A DNA stretch of 28,110 nt, from assembly GCA_943912835.1 (NCBI GenBank), contig CALTVJ010000016.1, forward strand, positions 1 to 28,110, in the 5' to 3' direction. A program made the position numbers and the translations under genes. Shown here in pieces: positions 1 to 8,297 of the stretch. The DNA is from an uncultured Porphyromonas sp. GTDB lineage: Bacteria; Bacteroidota; Bacteroidia; Bacteroidales; Porphyromonadaceae. The notes under the pieces are model-generated. The model worked only from the letters and a program-made list of their open reading frames with translations. It did not search any database and was not told where the DNA came from. Position 1 is the stretch's first letter, and the number at the start of each line of letters is the position of its first letter.

Positions 1-69
1 AACACGCCAAATCTCAAGCTCATACCCCGAAAAGAAATAGCTAAGTAGGATATTATACGATAGTATTAG

Positions 70-77
70 TATCTTTG
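70..77 (+). promoter_or_regulatory. Bacteroidetes -7 box upstream of trpS
   Basis: TATCTTTG matches the Bacteroidetes housekeeping -7 consensus TAnnTTTG and lies about 30 bases before the trpS start, which would give a short leader. I see no convincing TTTG -33 element at the expected 19-20 base spacing, so the box alone supports the call. Confidence 0.55.
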
Positions 78-106
78 TATAAAAGATTTTTACTATAAGC
101 AAAGAT

Positions 107-1096
107 ATGTCCAAACCTATCGTCGTCAGTGGGATACGCCCCACAGGAAATCTGCACCTAGGCAACTACTTCGGTGCTGTGCGTGCATTTATTGAGATGC
201 AACACCAGTATGACTGTCGTTTTTTTATTGCAGATTGGCATTCCCTTACGACGCACCCTAAACCCGAGGATATTGTCCGTAACTCTCAAACTATATTAGC
301 CGAATATCTCGCTTGTGGTCTTGACCCAGACAAGGCTATTATATATCGTCAGAGTGATGTCCCAGAGGTGTTGGAGCTCTACCTCTATCTCAACATGAAC
401 GCTTATCTTGGAGAGCTCGAGCGTACAACAAGCTTTAAGGAGAAAGCTCGCCAGCAACCCGACAACGTCAATGCGGGGCTACTCACCTACCCAACACTGA
501 TGGCTGCTGATATCCTTATTCACAAAGGCGTCAAAGTTCCTGTTGGCAAAGACCAAGAGCAAAATATGGAGATGGCACGCAAGTTCGCTCGTCGCTTCAA
601 TACCATCTATGGCGTAGACTACTTTGCCGAACCAGAGAGCTTCTCTATGGCTGGTAAGGGGATTAAGGTGCCGGGCTTAGACGGTTCGGGCAAGATGGGC
701 AAGAGCGAAGGCAACTGCATCTACCTCATGGACGATGAGAAGACCATCAGCAAAAAGGTAATGAAAGCCGTCACCGATAGCGGACCCACTGAGGCCAATA
801 GCGAGAAGCCCGATGTGATACAAAATCTCTTCACGTTTATGGAGATTGTCTCAACACCCGATGTGTATCAACACTTCGATGAGCTCTACAACAAGTGCGA
901 GATACGTTATGGGGATATGAAAAAGCAGATTGCCGCAGACATCAACACCTTTGCCAACCCTATTAGAGAACGTATCACAGAGTATAGCCGTGATACAGAG
1001 CTACTGCGTCGTGTCGCTCGTGAAGGAGCCGAACGAGCCAGAGAGCACGCCCAAAAGACCCTCAGAGAGGTTAGAGAAATTATTGGATTCAAATAA
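107..1096 (+). CDS. trpS: Tryptophanyl-tRNA synthetase
   Basis: Class I aminoacyl-tRNA synthetase that charges tRNA-Trp with tryptophan in the cytoplasm. The 329 residues match the usual bacterial length. The HIGH-type ATP motif is seen as PTGNLHLGN (residues 12-20) and the KMSKS-type loop as KMGKS (196-200). The stretch GKDQEQNMEMAR (147-158) is typical of TrpRS. The start is preceded by a -7 promoter box at 70-77 and by no Shine-Dalgarno sequence, which is normal for Bacteroidetes. The DUF3127 gene follows after 13 bases, so this gene probably heads the co-directional run trpS, DUF3127, rlmH, Dabb. No missing catalytic motif was seen. Identification is firm. Confidence 0.97.
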   Translation: MSKPIVVSGIRPTGNLHLGNYFGAVRAFIEMQHQYDCRFFIADWHSLTTHPKPEDIVRNSQTILAEYLACGLDPDKAIIYRQSDVPEVLELYLYLNMNAYLGELERTTSFKEKARQQPDNVNAGLLTYPTLMAADILIHKGVKVPVGKDQEQNMEMARKFARRFNTIYGVDYFAEPESFSMAGKGIKVPGLDGSGKMGKSEGNCIYLMDDEKTISKKVMKAVTDSGPTEANSEKPDVIQNLFTFMEIVSTPDVYQHFDELYNKCEIRYGDMKKQIAADINTFANPIRERITEYSRDTELLRRVAREGAERAREHAQKTLREVREIIGFK

Positions 1097-1109
1097 ACGA
1101 AAATAAATC

Positions 1110-1550
1110 ATGGAAATACAAGGTAAAATCATTCACGTCCTACCCCTACAAAGCGGTGTTGGTAAGGCGAGCGGTAAGGAGTGGAAAAAACAGGAATTCG
1201 TACTCGAGACCTTAGATGGTCAGTATCCACGCAAAATATGCTTCTCTATGTGGGGTGACCTCATTGACAGAGCTCAGCTACAAGAGGGCGAAGATGTTAC
1301 AGTACAGATTGATGTAGAGAGTCGCGAGTATCAAGGACGTTGGTACACAGATGTGAAGGCCTGGCGTGTAGACCGTGGATTTGTCAGCATGCAAGCTCCT
1401 AATATCGGGCCCGCACCTGCGGCAGGCTACGCTGCACCTCCTACACCTCCAGTCTCAAACAATGGCCCTTTTGGAGGACGCCAACCCGAGATGTACACGC
1501 CAAGCAGTACACCAGACCCTCTTAGCGGAGGAGATGACCTCCCCTTCTAA
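1110..1550 (+). CDS. DUF3127 OB-fold protein with an SSB-like acidic tail
   Basis: A 146-residue protein of the DUF3127 family, common in Bacteroidetes and thought to be related to single-strand DNA-binding OB folds. Residues 1-95 form the compact beta-rich domain (start MEIQGKIIHV, with the central FSMWGD motif). A proline- and glycine-rich linker (about 100-130) follows, and the protein ends in the acidic-hydrophobic tip DDLPF, closely resembling the C-terminal peptide with which bacterial SSB recruits replication and repair partners. The domain plan (OB-like core, disordered linker, acidic tip) suggests ssDNA binding plus partner recruitment, but direct function is inference. It sits 13 bases after trpS. 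A short overlapping frame at 1375-1560 is a shadow of this gene. Confidence 0.85.
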   Translation: MEIQGKIIHVLPLQSGVGKASGKEWKKQEFVLETLDGQYPRKICFSMWGDLIDRAQLQEGEDVTVQIDVESREYQGRWYTDVKAWRVDRGFVSMQAPNIGPAPAAGYAAPPTPPVSNNGPFGGRQPEMYTPSSTPDPLSGGDDLPF

Positions 1551-1594
1551 AATTAGTTAGAAGTAAGCAGACAGCTTAGTCTGCCGACACAAAT

Positions 1595-2068
1595 ATGAAG
1601 ATACTCTTACTCGCCATAGGCAAAACTGATAGCCGAGAGCTGGAGTCGCTAATCCAAAACTACACGAAGCGCATCGGGCATTACCTTCCATTCGAAATGA
1701 AGGTAATACCCGATGTTCGCCGTTCGGGAAAAATCTCCGCAGAGCAACAGAAACTCAACGAAGGACGAGAAATTTTGGAACAAGTGCAGACAACAGACCG
1801 ACTCATTCTCCTAGACGAACGAGGTAAGAGTATGAGTAGCATAGAGTTTGCTAGCCACATTGAGGGACGCATGCTCTTGAGCGACAAACGTCTAGTTTTT
1901 GTCATCGGAGGCCCCTACGGCTTCTCTCAAGAGGTCTACGAGCGAGCCAACGAACAGCTTAGCCTAAGCCGTATGACCTTCTCGCACCAGATGGTACGCC
2001 TATTCGTTGTTGAGCAGATTTATCGTGCTATGACCATCTTACGAGGAGAACCCTATCATCACGAGTAA
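1595..2068 (+). CDS. rlmH: 23S rRNA (pseudouridine-1915) N3-methyltransferase RlmH
   Basis: SPOUT-class methyltransferase that methylates pseudouridine 1915 in helix 69 of 23S rRNA on assembled 70S ribosomes, using S-adenosylmethionine. The 157-residue length is standard for the family. The knotted SAM-binding region is visible as the motif FVIGGPYGF (about residues 101-109), followed by the family C-terminal signature in which LSLSRMTFSHQMVRLF leads to EQIYRA and ends with GEPYHHE. The gene is 44 bases after the DUF3127 gene and 48 bases before the Dabb gene, in the same direction, and is probably co-transcribed with them. Nothing unusual was seen; the full trefoil-knot C-terminus is present. 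Confidence 0.96.
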   Translation: MKILLLAIGKTDSRELESLIQNYTKRIGHYLPFEMKVIPDVRRSGKISAEQQKLNEGREILEQVQTTDRLILLDERGKSMSSIEFASHIEGRMLLSDKRLVFVIGGPYGFSQEVYERANEQLSLSRMTFSHQMVRLFVVEQIYRAMTILRGEPYHHE

Positions 2069-2116
2069 GCCTCATGAACAAGTTCATATCTTCACCACTT
2101 AAACAAATAATCGTTT

Positions 2117-2428
2117 ATGCTCAAACACATTGTTTTATTTTCGCTCCAAGACTTTGAGAGCAAAGAAGCGAAAGATCAGCAATTAGACCTCATCAAAAGA
2201 GAACTAGAAGCCCTCCCAGCACTTATTCCTGCGCTCCGTGGCTTACACGTTTATTTCAATGAGAATCCACAAGAAGACTTCGACTTTGCGTTAGAAGCTC
2301 TCGTCGAAGATATGGAAGCACTCAAAGCCTACGCAGAGCATCCCGAGCACCTGCGTGTTGCTCGCCAGCATATTAAACCCTATGTACGTGCCCGTGCTTG
2401 TGTGGACTTCAGTCTACCTAACGAGTAG
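2117..2428 (+). CDS. Dabb (stress-responsive A/B-barrel) domain protein
   Basis: A 103-residue protein made of a single Dabb domain, a dimeric alpha-beta barrel fold related to ferredoxin-like proteins. The family signature is visible at the N-terminus (MLKHIVLFSL, starting with the conserved H-V/I-V-L-F strand), in the middle (ALPALIPALRGLHV) and near the C-terminus (YAEHPEHLRVA then IKPYV and a final D-F strand). Small cytoplasmic Dabb proteins are widespread and mostly uncharacterised, so no substrate can be given. The gene follows rlmH by 48 bases and is the last housekeeping-looking gene before the AT-richer glycan block. Confidence 0.88.
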   Translation: MLKHIVLFSLQDFESKEAKDQQLDLIKRELEALPALIPALRGLHVYFNENPQEDFDFALEALVEDMEALKAYAEHPEHLRVARQHIKPYVRARACVDFSLPNE

Positions 2429-2522
2429 TCATACATCACCCTAACGAGACGACAGAAGAACTTCAAACGAGAACCCAAAATCAAACAATAATATATCCCA
2501 AACGAATTTCCTCCCTAAGCAA

Positions 2523-3467
2523 ATGAATAGTCCCGAATCGTTATTATCCGTCATCATACCCGTATCTAATGTAGAAAATTACATTGGGAATTGCATAGAA
2601 TCATTACTCAAACAACAATATGATAACCTTGAAATTATCCTTGTTGATGATGGTTCTACAGACAATAGCTTTCTCGTATGTCAAGAATATGCCAACAAAG
2701 ACACTCGAATAAAACTGTTTAAACAAGAGAAACTCGGTGTTTCGATAGCAAGAAACAAAGCCTTAGAATATGCACAAGGCGAATTTATAACATTCGTTGA
2801 TAGCGACGATGCTATACTCCCCGAAACTTATCTTTGCGCTTTGAAGATTCTTTCAAAAAATCCAGAGTGCGACCAGGTACAGTTCCCTTTACACAAAAAG
2901 GTTGGTACCCCAAATCCTGAAATAATCGTCAACCACCTCCAACCCATCTACGGATCAGAGGAAATGATCCACAATTTTATCGTCAATAGAGATGTTTCTT
3001 GGATTGTGTGCAACAAAATATTCAAGAGAGAAGCTATTGCAGGGCTCATATTCAAACCTGGGTTTGTATATGAAGACAATCTATTCGTAGCACAACAACT
3101 TTGGCAATCTAAGGGGATTTGCTTCTCTACAGAAGGAGCCTACCTTTACTATTATCGTGGAGGATCAATTACCAATACCTTCACCAACAAAAACCTCTTG
3201 GATATGATCAAGATCCATTGTGAGATATACGATACACTTGGCACGTCAAAACAGCTAAGCACAGCACGAGGCTATATGAGCTATATGATTGCCTGTGATG
3301 TTTATGCCTGCTCTGGATGGTACAAAGGTAAGCAGGAGATTGTCGAAGTGGGCTTCCGTCACCTAAAAAGATCTCCTTGGAGAGAAATTTGGGAGGCAAA
3401 AGGGCTAGCCTTCAGAAGACAACTGAAAACCATTGGTATTAAACTAGTTGCCCATTTACACTCATAA
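2523..3467 (+). CDS. Family 2 glycosyltransferase (first of pair)
   Basis: A 314-residue GT-A fold glycosyltransferase of family GT2, predicted to add a sugar from a nucleotide-sugar donor to a cell-surface glycan (O-antigen or capsule). The N-terminal strand LLSVIIPVSNVENYI is typical, DDGSTDN (42-48) binds the nucleotide, and the metal-binding DXD motif reads DSDD (93-96). The C-terminal third is variable and probably sets acceptor specificity. It is followed 8 bases later by a second GT2 gene of similar plan and then by a flippase, so the three act in one surface-polysaccharide pathway. Base composition is visibly more AT-rich than the upstream housekeeping genes, as is usual for exchangeable glycan loci. 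Donor and linkage cannot be read from sequence. Confidence 0.9.
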   Translation: MNSPESLLSVIIPVSNVENYIGNCIESLLKQQYDNLEIILVDDGSTDNSFLVCQEYANKDTRIKLFKQEKLGVSIARNKALEYAQGEFITFVDSDDAILPETYLCALKILSKNPECDQVQFPLHKKVGTPNPEIIVNHLQPIYGSEEMIHNFIVNRDVSWIVCNKIFKREAIAGLIFKPGFVYEDNLFVAQQLWQSKGICFSTEGAYLYYYRGGSITNTFTNKNLLDMIKIHCEIYDTLGTSKQLSTARGYMSYMIACDVYACSGWYKGKQEIVEVGFRHLKRSPWREIWEAKGLAFRRQLKTIGIKLVAHLHS

Positions 3468-3475
3468 TCTTAGTT

Positions 3476-4444
3476 ATGTCCGAATACCCGCTTTTATCTA
3501 TAATTACCGCTACATACAACAACGGAGACCTTCTGCCTCGTTTTTTTGAATCTGTCCTAAATCAAGATTACCAAAATTGGGAGCTTATTATTGTCAACGA
3601 TGGCTCCACAGACAATTCTTGGGATATTTGCCAAACTTATGCACAAAAGGATAGCCGAATCAGAGCTTTCAACCAAGCTAATCAAGGGCAAGCTGGTGCT
3701 AGAAATTTTGCATTAAAACAAATCAAAGGTTCTTTTATCGCTTTTATAGATGGTGACGATGCCATTAAGCCTGACACTTACGAAAAAGCTTTTCAGCGAC
3801 TACTAGCCCACCCTGAATGCGATATCGTAGCTTTCCCTATTGAATGGATCAACAAAAAAGAACGATTTACCACCCAAACAGAGTCTTCACCTATAATAGG
3901 GTCTGAAAATATATTGGAACATCTTCTAAACCAAAAAGATATTCGTTTCTTGCTTGTCGACAAAATCTATGATGCTCGTTTGCTTAAAGATCTCACGTTT
4001 ATCCCCAAAGTTGTATTTGACGACAACTTGATGACTTGCCAAATTATGATACGAGCAAAAGGAATATGCTTCTCTCTATTAGGTGGGTATGAGTACCATC
4101 AAGAGGAGTTTGACGAAAGTAAATACGAATGGTCTGATCACAAAGACTATAGTCAGACTGTTGTAAACTGCGCAATGTGTTCGACTATTGATACACACTA
4201 TCCACATTTTTCACTCCAAAGAACGAGATTATATTTGCGTATTTACACTTATGCCTTTCACAAAATAAAAAAAAGGGACCTTAATCATACAAATCTTCTA
4301 TACATGATACCCTATTTGAGAAATCTTCGTATTTCCGATTTGTTGCAAAGTACAGAGATTAGTATCGTTACTCGCCTCAAAATGTTTGCGGTCAAATTAT
4401 GGGCGCATCTAAAAACCACAAACAGAAACTATGAGTCAAGATAG
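3476..4444 (+). CDS. Family 2 glycosyltransferase (second of pair)
   Basis: A 322-residue GT2-type glycosyltransferase with the same architecture as its upstream neighbour: N-terminal LLSIITATYNNGDLL, nucleotide-binding NDGSTDN (41-47) and DXD motif DGDD (92-95). The two proteins share the conserved pattern FIPKVVFDDNL / FKPGFVYEDNL in their second half, suggesting an old duplication, but are otherwise well diverged. The gene ends inside the start of the flippase gene (14-base overlap), which points to translational coupling. Predicted to act at the cytoplasmic face of the inner membrane on a lipid-linked glycan. Substrate unknown. Confidence 0.9.
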   Translation: MSEYPLLSIITATYNNGDLLPRFFESVLNQDYQNWELIIVNDGSTDNSWDICQTYAQKDSRIRAFNQANQGQAGARNFALKQIKGSFIAFIDGDDAIKPDTYEKAFQRLLAHPECDIVAFPIEWINKKERFTTQTESSPIIGSENILEHLLNQKDIRFLLVDKIYDARLLKDLTFIPKVVFDDNLMTCQIMIRAKGICFSLLGGYEYHQEEFDESKYEWSDHKDYSQTVVNCAMCSTIDTHYPHFSLQRTRLYLRIYTYAFHKIKKRDLNHTNLLYMIPYLRNLRISDLLQSTEISIVTRLKMFAVKLWAHLKTTNRNYESR

Positions 4445-6008
4445 CCGCACGGAGAAGAGTATCAAGAATGCCAAGGTTTCGCTATTCTTTATGATAGCGA
4501 CGTTCCTACTTAACTTCCTCTCACGTAAGTTTTTCCTTGATGGACTTGGTGCTGAGCTCATGGGAATGCGCACCGTATTGGGCAGTGTCCTGAGCATGCT
4601 TAGTTTATCAGAATTAGGTATTGGTTCGTCTGTAGCGGTGGCCTTATACAGACCCTTGCTTGACAAAGATTACAACAAAATCAATGAAATAATTTCTCTA
4701 CAAGGTTGGCTGTACACTCGCGTTTTTGCCTTTATCTCACTCGGAATTATCATTCTGATGGGCGTACTACCTATATGGCTCAGCGAGCTGAATAGTACCC
4801 AGCTCATATACGCCTATCTTACCTTAGGGATATTCTTTATCGGGACGATGCTCTCCTACACGGTCAACTATAAGAGCATCGTGCTTACAGCAGACCAAAA
4901 AGGCTACAAGACCAGCATGATCATGTCTTCTGCTGGACTTATCAAGAGCGTCATACAACTCTTAATCCTAAAGTATATAGCTAGTCCATATCCCTACTGG
5001 CTAGCAATGGATCTCTTGATTGCTTTGCTCGGTGTATATGTCATCGATAGAGTTACGAAACGTGAGTACCCATGGCTCGTTATAAACAAGAAACGAGGTG
5101 CAGAATACTTCAAAAAACACCCAGAGATTATTAAACATACCAAACAACTTTTTGTACATAGTATTACAACCTTTGCACTTACGCAAGGTACTCCGCTAGT
5201 CGTCTCTGCCATTGGACTCGCCATGGTTACCAACTATGAAAACTACAAAAATCTCGTGGCGAACATCAGAGCAACGATTTATGCAGTTTTTACGAATATG
5301 GGAGCAGCCATTGCCAGTCTAATTGCAGAAGATGACAAAGAAAAAGCCTATAATTTCTTTTGGGAAATGTTGTCTTTAAAATACCTAGTTGGAGGTGTGG
5401 CTGCTTTTGGCCTCCTGAATTTTGGAACACCTTTCATTTCGATTTGGCTTGGTGCAGACTATGCTTTCCCACTGTCAACCACTATCTTAATTACAGCGAT
5501 AGCTTACCTAGACTATACCCGAGGAACTATTGACTCTTACATCGTAGGATATAAACTCTTTAGCGATATATGGGCTCCAGCAACAGAGGGCATCATTAAC
5601 GTAGTCCTCATGATTGTTTTAGGGCGTATGTTCGGTATTGATGGTATATTAGCTGGCACCTACATCAGCCTATTCTTGATCGTACGCCTTTGGAAGCCTT
5701 ACTTCTTGTTTACGAAAGGGTTCGAACGTTCGGTTTGGGATTACTGGCGAGGCAATGTCAAATTCCTAGTCATCACAATAGCTTTAATGATCGTGAGCTA
5801 TTTGTGGATTAACTCTCTGGAACTCAACTTAGCAAGCTCTTACCTGAACCTCTTCCGCCACGTCGCTTGGCTCACCCCACTGTATGCTTCGGCTCTGTTT
5901 GCGGCTTTTTATTTAACGAGCACAGGCTTTCGCAAAGTTAGCAAACGCCTATGGGGGCTGGCAGAGCCCCAACTTCTTGCCGCTAAACGTGTCATCTTTC
6001 GCCAATAA
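4431..6008 (+). CDS. Wzx-like polysaccharide flippase
   Basis: A 525-residue polytopic inner-membrane protein of the MOP/Wzx-type polysaccharide export family, predicted to flip a lipid-linked oligosaccharide to the periplasm. About 12-14 hydrophobic spans are visible. The N-terminus (FMIATFLLNFLSRKFFLDGL, about 19-38) and the following LGSVLSMLSLSELGIGSSV stretch are typical of the family. The start overlaps the end of the second glycosyltransferase gene by 14 bases, so the three genes form one unit. A strong stem-loop terminator follows 23 bases after the stop. No polymerase (Wzy) or ligase gene is in the window, so this looks like a partial or dispersed glycan locus. A teichoic/colanic-type exporter of the same superfamily is the main alternative. 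Confidence 0.88.
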   Translation: MSQDSRTEKSIKNAKVSLFFMIATFLLNFLSRKFFLDGLGAELMGMRTVLGSVLSMLSLSELGIGSSVAVALYRPLLDKDYNKINEIISLQGWLYTRVFAFISLGIIILMGVLPIWLSELNSTQLIYAYLTLGIFFIGTMLSYTVNYKSIVLTADQKGYKTSMIMSSAGLIKSVIQLLILKYIASPYPYWLAMDLLIALLGVYVIDRVTKREYPWLVINKKRGAEYFKKHPEIIKHTKQLFVHSITTFALTQGTPLVVSAIGLAMVTNYENYKNLVANIRATIYAVFTNMGAAIASLIAEDDKEKAYNFFWEMLSLKYLVGGVAAFGLLNFGTPFISIWLGADYAFPLSTTILITAIAYLDYTRGTIDSYIVGYKLFSDIWAPATEGIINVVLMIVLGRMFGIDGILAGTYISLFLIVRLWKPYFLFTKGFERSVWDYWRGNVKFLVITIALMIVSYLWINSLELNLASSYLNLFRHVAWLTPLYASALFAAFYLTSTGFRKVSKRLWGLAEPQLLAAKRVIFRQ

Positions 6009-6031
6009 ATGACTCTAGTCAAAGGGAAACA

Positions 6032-6068
6032 AAATATCCCGATGTCGTCATGACATCGGGATATTTTT
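6032..6068. terminator. Bidirectional intrinsic terminator
   Basis: Perfect 16-bp stem (6032-6047 with 6053-6068) around a 5-base loop GTCAT. Its arms begin with A-rich and end with T-rich runs on both strands, so it can stop transcripts from the flippase gene (+) and from efp (-), which converge here. Confidence 0.9.
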
Positions 6069-6089
6069 CTTTTCTTAACTCTAAGAGTA

Positions 6090-6659
6090 TTAGTTCTCTT
6101 TTACACGGCCGAGGTAAGCACCATTGCGGGTGTCGATCTCGATAAGTTCGCCCTCTGTGATGAAGAGAGGGACACGCACCTCTGCACCTGTTTCGACAGT
6201 AGCTGGTTTAAGCGTGTTGGTTGCTGTATCGCCTTTAAGACCTGGCTCTGTATAAGTCACTCGTAGTACAACGTGAGCAGGAAGTTCGCAGGTAAGTACT
6301 GTTTCGCTCTCTGCATGTACCATAGCTTCTACCATATCGCCTTCCTTGAGGAACTGAACGCCATCAATCAAAGACTCAGCAATAGAGATTTGCTCAAAAG
6401 TCTCAGGGTGCATAAAGTTTAGTCCCATTTCGTCTTTGTAAAGGAACTGATAGGGGCGACGCTCAATGCGTACCTCCTCAACCTTAACACCAGCATTCCA
6501 AGTCTTATCAATCACACGACCTGTTGCTACATTTTTGAGTTTCGTGCGCACGAAAGCTGGTCCCTTACCAGGCTTAACGTGTAAAAACTCTACAATAAAG
6601 AAGTAATGCCCATCAATATCAAGGCACATGCCATTACGAAAGTCTGCTGTACTTGCCAT
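6090..6659 (-). CDS. efp: Translation elongation factor P
   Basis: Elongation factor P binds between the P and E sites of the ribosome and rescues it when stalled on polyproline stretches. The 189 residues match the family and span the three beta-barrel domains: a KOW-like N-terminal domain (1-65), an OB domain (about 67-130) and the C-terminal OB domain (about 131-189). The tip loop that reaches the peptidyl-transferase centre reads HVKPGKGPAF, with the modifiable lysine at residue 32. No modification enzyme (EpmA, YmfI or a rhamnosyltransferase) is in the window. The C-terminal domain begins around TATNTLKPATVETGAEV, the usual family signature. It has its own -7 box 34 bases upstream (6693-6700). 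Confidence 0.97.
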   Translation of the reverse strand: MASTADFRNGMCLDIDGHYFFIVEFLHVKPGKGPAFVRTKLKNVATGRVIDKTWNAGVKVEEVRIERRPYQFLYKDEMGLNFMHPETFEQISIAESLIDGVQFLKEGDMVEAMVHAESETVLTCELPAHVVLRVTYTEPGLKGDTATNTLKPATVETGAEVRVPLFITEGELIEIDTRNGAYLGRVKEN

Positions 6660-6692
6660 ACGTTTTATCTATAATCTATTTATAATTTCACA

Positions 6693-6700
6693 CAAAGATA
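6693..6700 (-). promoter_or_regulatory. Bacteroidetes -7 box upstream of efp
   Basis: On the minus strand this reads TATCTTTG, a match to TAnnTTTG, about 34 bases before the efp start. It lies in the short gap after the NAD(P)HX gene and suggests that efp can be transcribed independently of it. No clear -33 element was seen. Confidence 0.5.
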
Positions 6701-6710
6701 ACAAATTACG

Positions 6711-8210
6711 CTATCTATATAACTGCCCGAGCACTGCTGGTATCTCCGAGAGGAGGAATGACGGGCGAAGACTCTCGTCTGTATAACGACCCGCATAGTT
6801 GTCTCCAGCTGCTCCCCAAACGTAAACAGCCAAAAGGCTTGCTGTCGGTGTATCATATCCTCGTGCGACGAAACCAGAAACTAAACCCAAGAGAAGCTCT
6901 GACATACCCCGACGCTTCATTCCTGAATTGCCTTCTGTAGAGAAATAAACTTTACCCGTACTCGCCACAACGCTGGTATAACCTCCAAGCATAATGAGCA
7001 TAACGCGATGACGCGATGCGTAACTCTGTGCCGCCTCTAGATAAGCTTGCTCTGTATATTGTACACCAAACAATGTGCGACGATGCTCTGGCGTAACAAG
7101 GAGAATCGACTGCTCTGGAATATGATCAAGGATCGAAGGCGTCTCACCAATGAGTCGCAAGACTTCTCCGGAGAGCACCATCGGCAGACGATAAGATGCT
7201 AAGATATCTCTTAGATGATTAAGCTCGAGAGCTCCCTGAGACATACAGTGACCTAGCGAAAGCACATTATAACCCTTAACATCTTTAGGGAGATCATAGC
7301 CTTCAGAACGCATAAATATAACCTCAGGCAAAGCTGAGACTAGATGATCTGCACTTCTATTCGTTAAGATATCCAAAGAGGCACAACCAGTAAGCAAGAT
7401 AGCTTCTGCTGTCAGTGAGAGCAAACCTCCCATAGATTGCGTGTCGCCCAGCATCAACACCTTCCCATAATCTTGCTCTTGATCAAAAGGTCTACGATGA
7501 CGTAAAACAGTAGCAAGTAGATGTTCGTTGAGCGTATAATATTCGGTCGATGGTAAATGTTGGTGTACCTCACTTGGTATCCCTAGTGGCACCAGATGCC
7601 AAGAACCAATGTAATCGGTATAATCACCAAAAAGCATCACAAGCTTAGGACGCTCAAAGGTAATGGTATGTTTAGCTTTAATAATAGCTTTGCCTTTTGT
7701 CAGACTGTTATCGTCCGAAAAAAGCCCAGAAGGCAAGTCAATACTAATAACCTCTCTCCCCAAACTATTAATCCACTGCACAAGCCTCTCGAAACCACCC
7801 TCAAGACTCTGGAGCAACTCGGGTCCAAACAAGCCATCAATGATAATATCTTGTTCGGTTATGACGGGAGGGTTAAACTGTCGACTAACTTCATAAACCT
7901 CCACACCTGCAGCTTGTGTCTGTGCAAGCTCTGCTTCGGTCTCTGCTGTATAGCCCTGACCATGGAAGAGAAACACTTTCAGTCTATAGTGCCTATCAGT
8001 TAGCAGGCGTGCCACAGCTAGAGCGATAGCACCATTAAGGTCGGGCCCAGCAAAGAGATAAATACGCCCTGTGCCTTTGTATAGTTGTCCAAACAGGTTC
8101 ACAAAGCCCAAAGCAGCGGCAGCAATCAGATGTCCCATACCAACGCCCATGCGCCGACATGACTCTTTGTAGAGGTGAACAAGTTGGGTTGTCGAATATA
8201 CTTTATTCAT
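6711..8210 (-). CDS. Degenerate fused NAD(P)HX epimerase/dehydratase homologue
   Basis: A 499-residue fusion with the layout of bifunctional NAD(P)HX repair enzymes: a YjeF-N epimerase-like half (about 1-220) and a ribokinase-like ADP/ATP-dependent dehydratase half (about 225-499). Fold landmarks remain, including IDGLFGPELL (124-133), VISIDLPSGLFSDD (154-167), and VYVWGAAGD (462-470). However, key motifs are altered: the epimerase NNGGDG loop reads GPDLNGA (55-61); the dehydratase GNPGMATGGSGDVL motif reads GNSGMKRRGMSELL (427-440), replacing the catalytic Asp; the KG/T nucleotide motif reads GGYTS (409-413). These changes suggest loss or change of activity. The frame is long and intact, so it is not a decayed pseudogene. 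A -7 box lies at 8240-8247. Confidence 0.8.
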   Translation of the reverse strand: MNKVYSTTQLVHLYKESCRRMGVGMGHLIAAAALGFVNLFGQLYKGTGRIYLFAGPDLNGAIALAVARLLTDRHYRLKVFLFHGQGYTAETEAELAQTQAAGVEVYEVSRQFNPPVITEQDIIIDGLFGPELLQSLEGGFERLVQWINSLGREVISIDLPSGLFSDDNSLTKGKAIIKAKHTITFERPKLVMLFGDYTDYIGSWHLVPLGIPSEVHQHLPSTEYYTLNEHLLATVLRHRRPFDQEQDYGKVLMLGDTQSMGGLLSLTAEAILLTGCASLDILTNRSADHLVSALPEVIFMRSEGYDLPKDVKGYNVLSLGHCMSQGALELNHLRDILASYRLPMVLSGEVLRLIGETPSILDHIPEQSILLVTPEHRRTLFGVQYTEQAYLEAAQSYASRHRVMLIMLGGYTSVVASTGKVYFSTEGNSGMKRRGMSELLLGLVSGFVARGYDTPTASLLAVYVWGAAGDNYAGRYTDESLRPSFLLSEIPAVLGQLYR

Positions 8211-8239
8211 GATTTTTTCGGCCTTTGATATTTATCTAA

Positions 8240-8247
8240 CAAAGATA
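8240..8247 (-). promoter_or_regulatory. Bacteroidetes -7 box upstream of the NAD(P)HX homologue
   Basis: Minus-strand TATCTTTG, about 30 bases before the start at 8210, giving a leader of roughly 20-25 bases. The MITE-like element begins about 50 bases further upstream and so does not interrupt this box. Confidence 0.55.
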
Positions 8248-8297
8248 CAAAAGAAGTACTTCCAGCCTAGCCCTTCAAGATTTTTGTTTTGCCTTTG

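Noticed and set aside
1..48. Possible tail of an upstream gene
   Set aside because: All three forward frames stop within the first 50 bases, and none shows a recognisable C-terminus, so the true frame cannot be chosen.
7596..8003. 135-residue plus-strand open frame
   Set aside because: Antisense to the NAD(P)HX homologue with no start context or family features.
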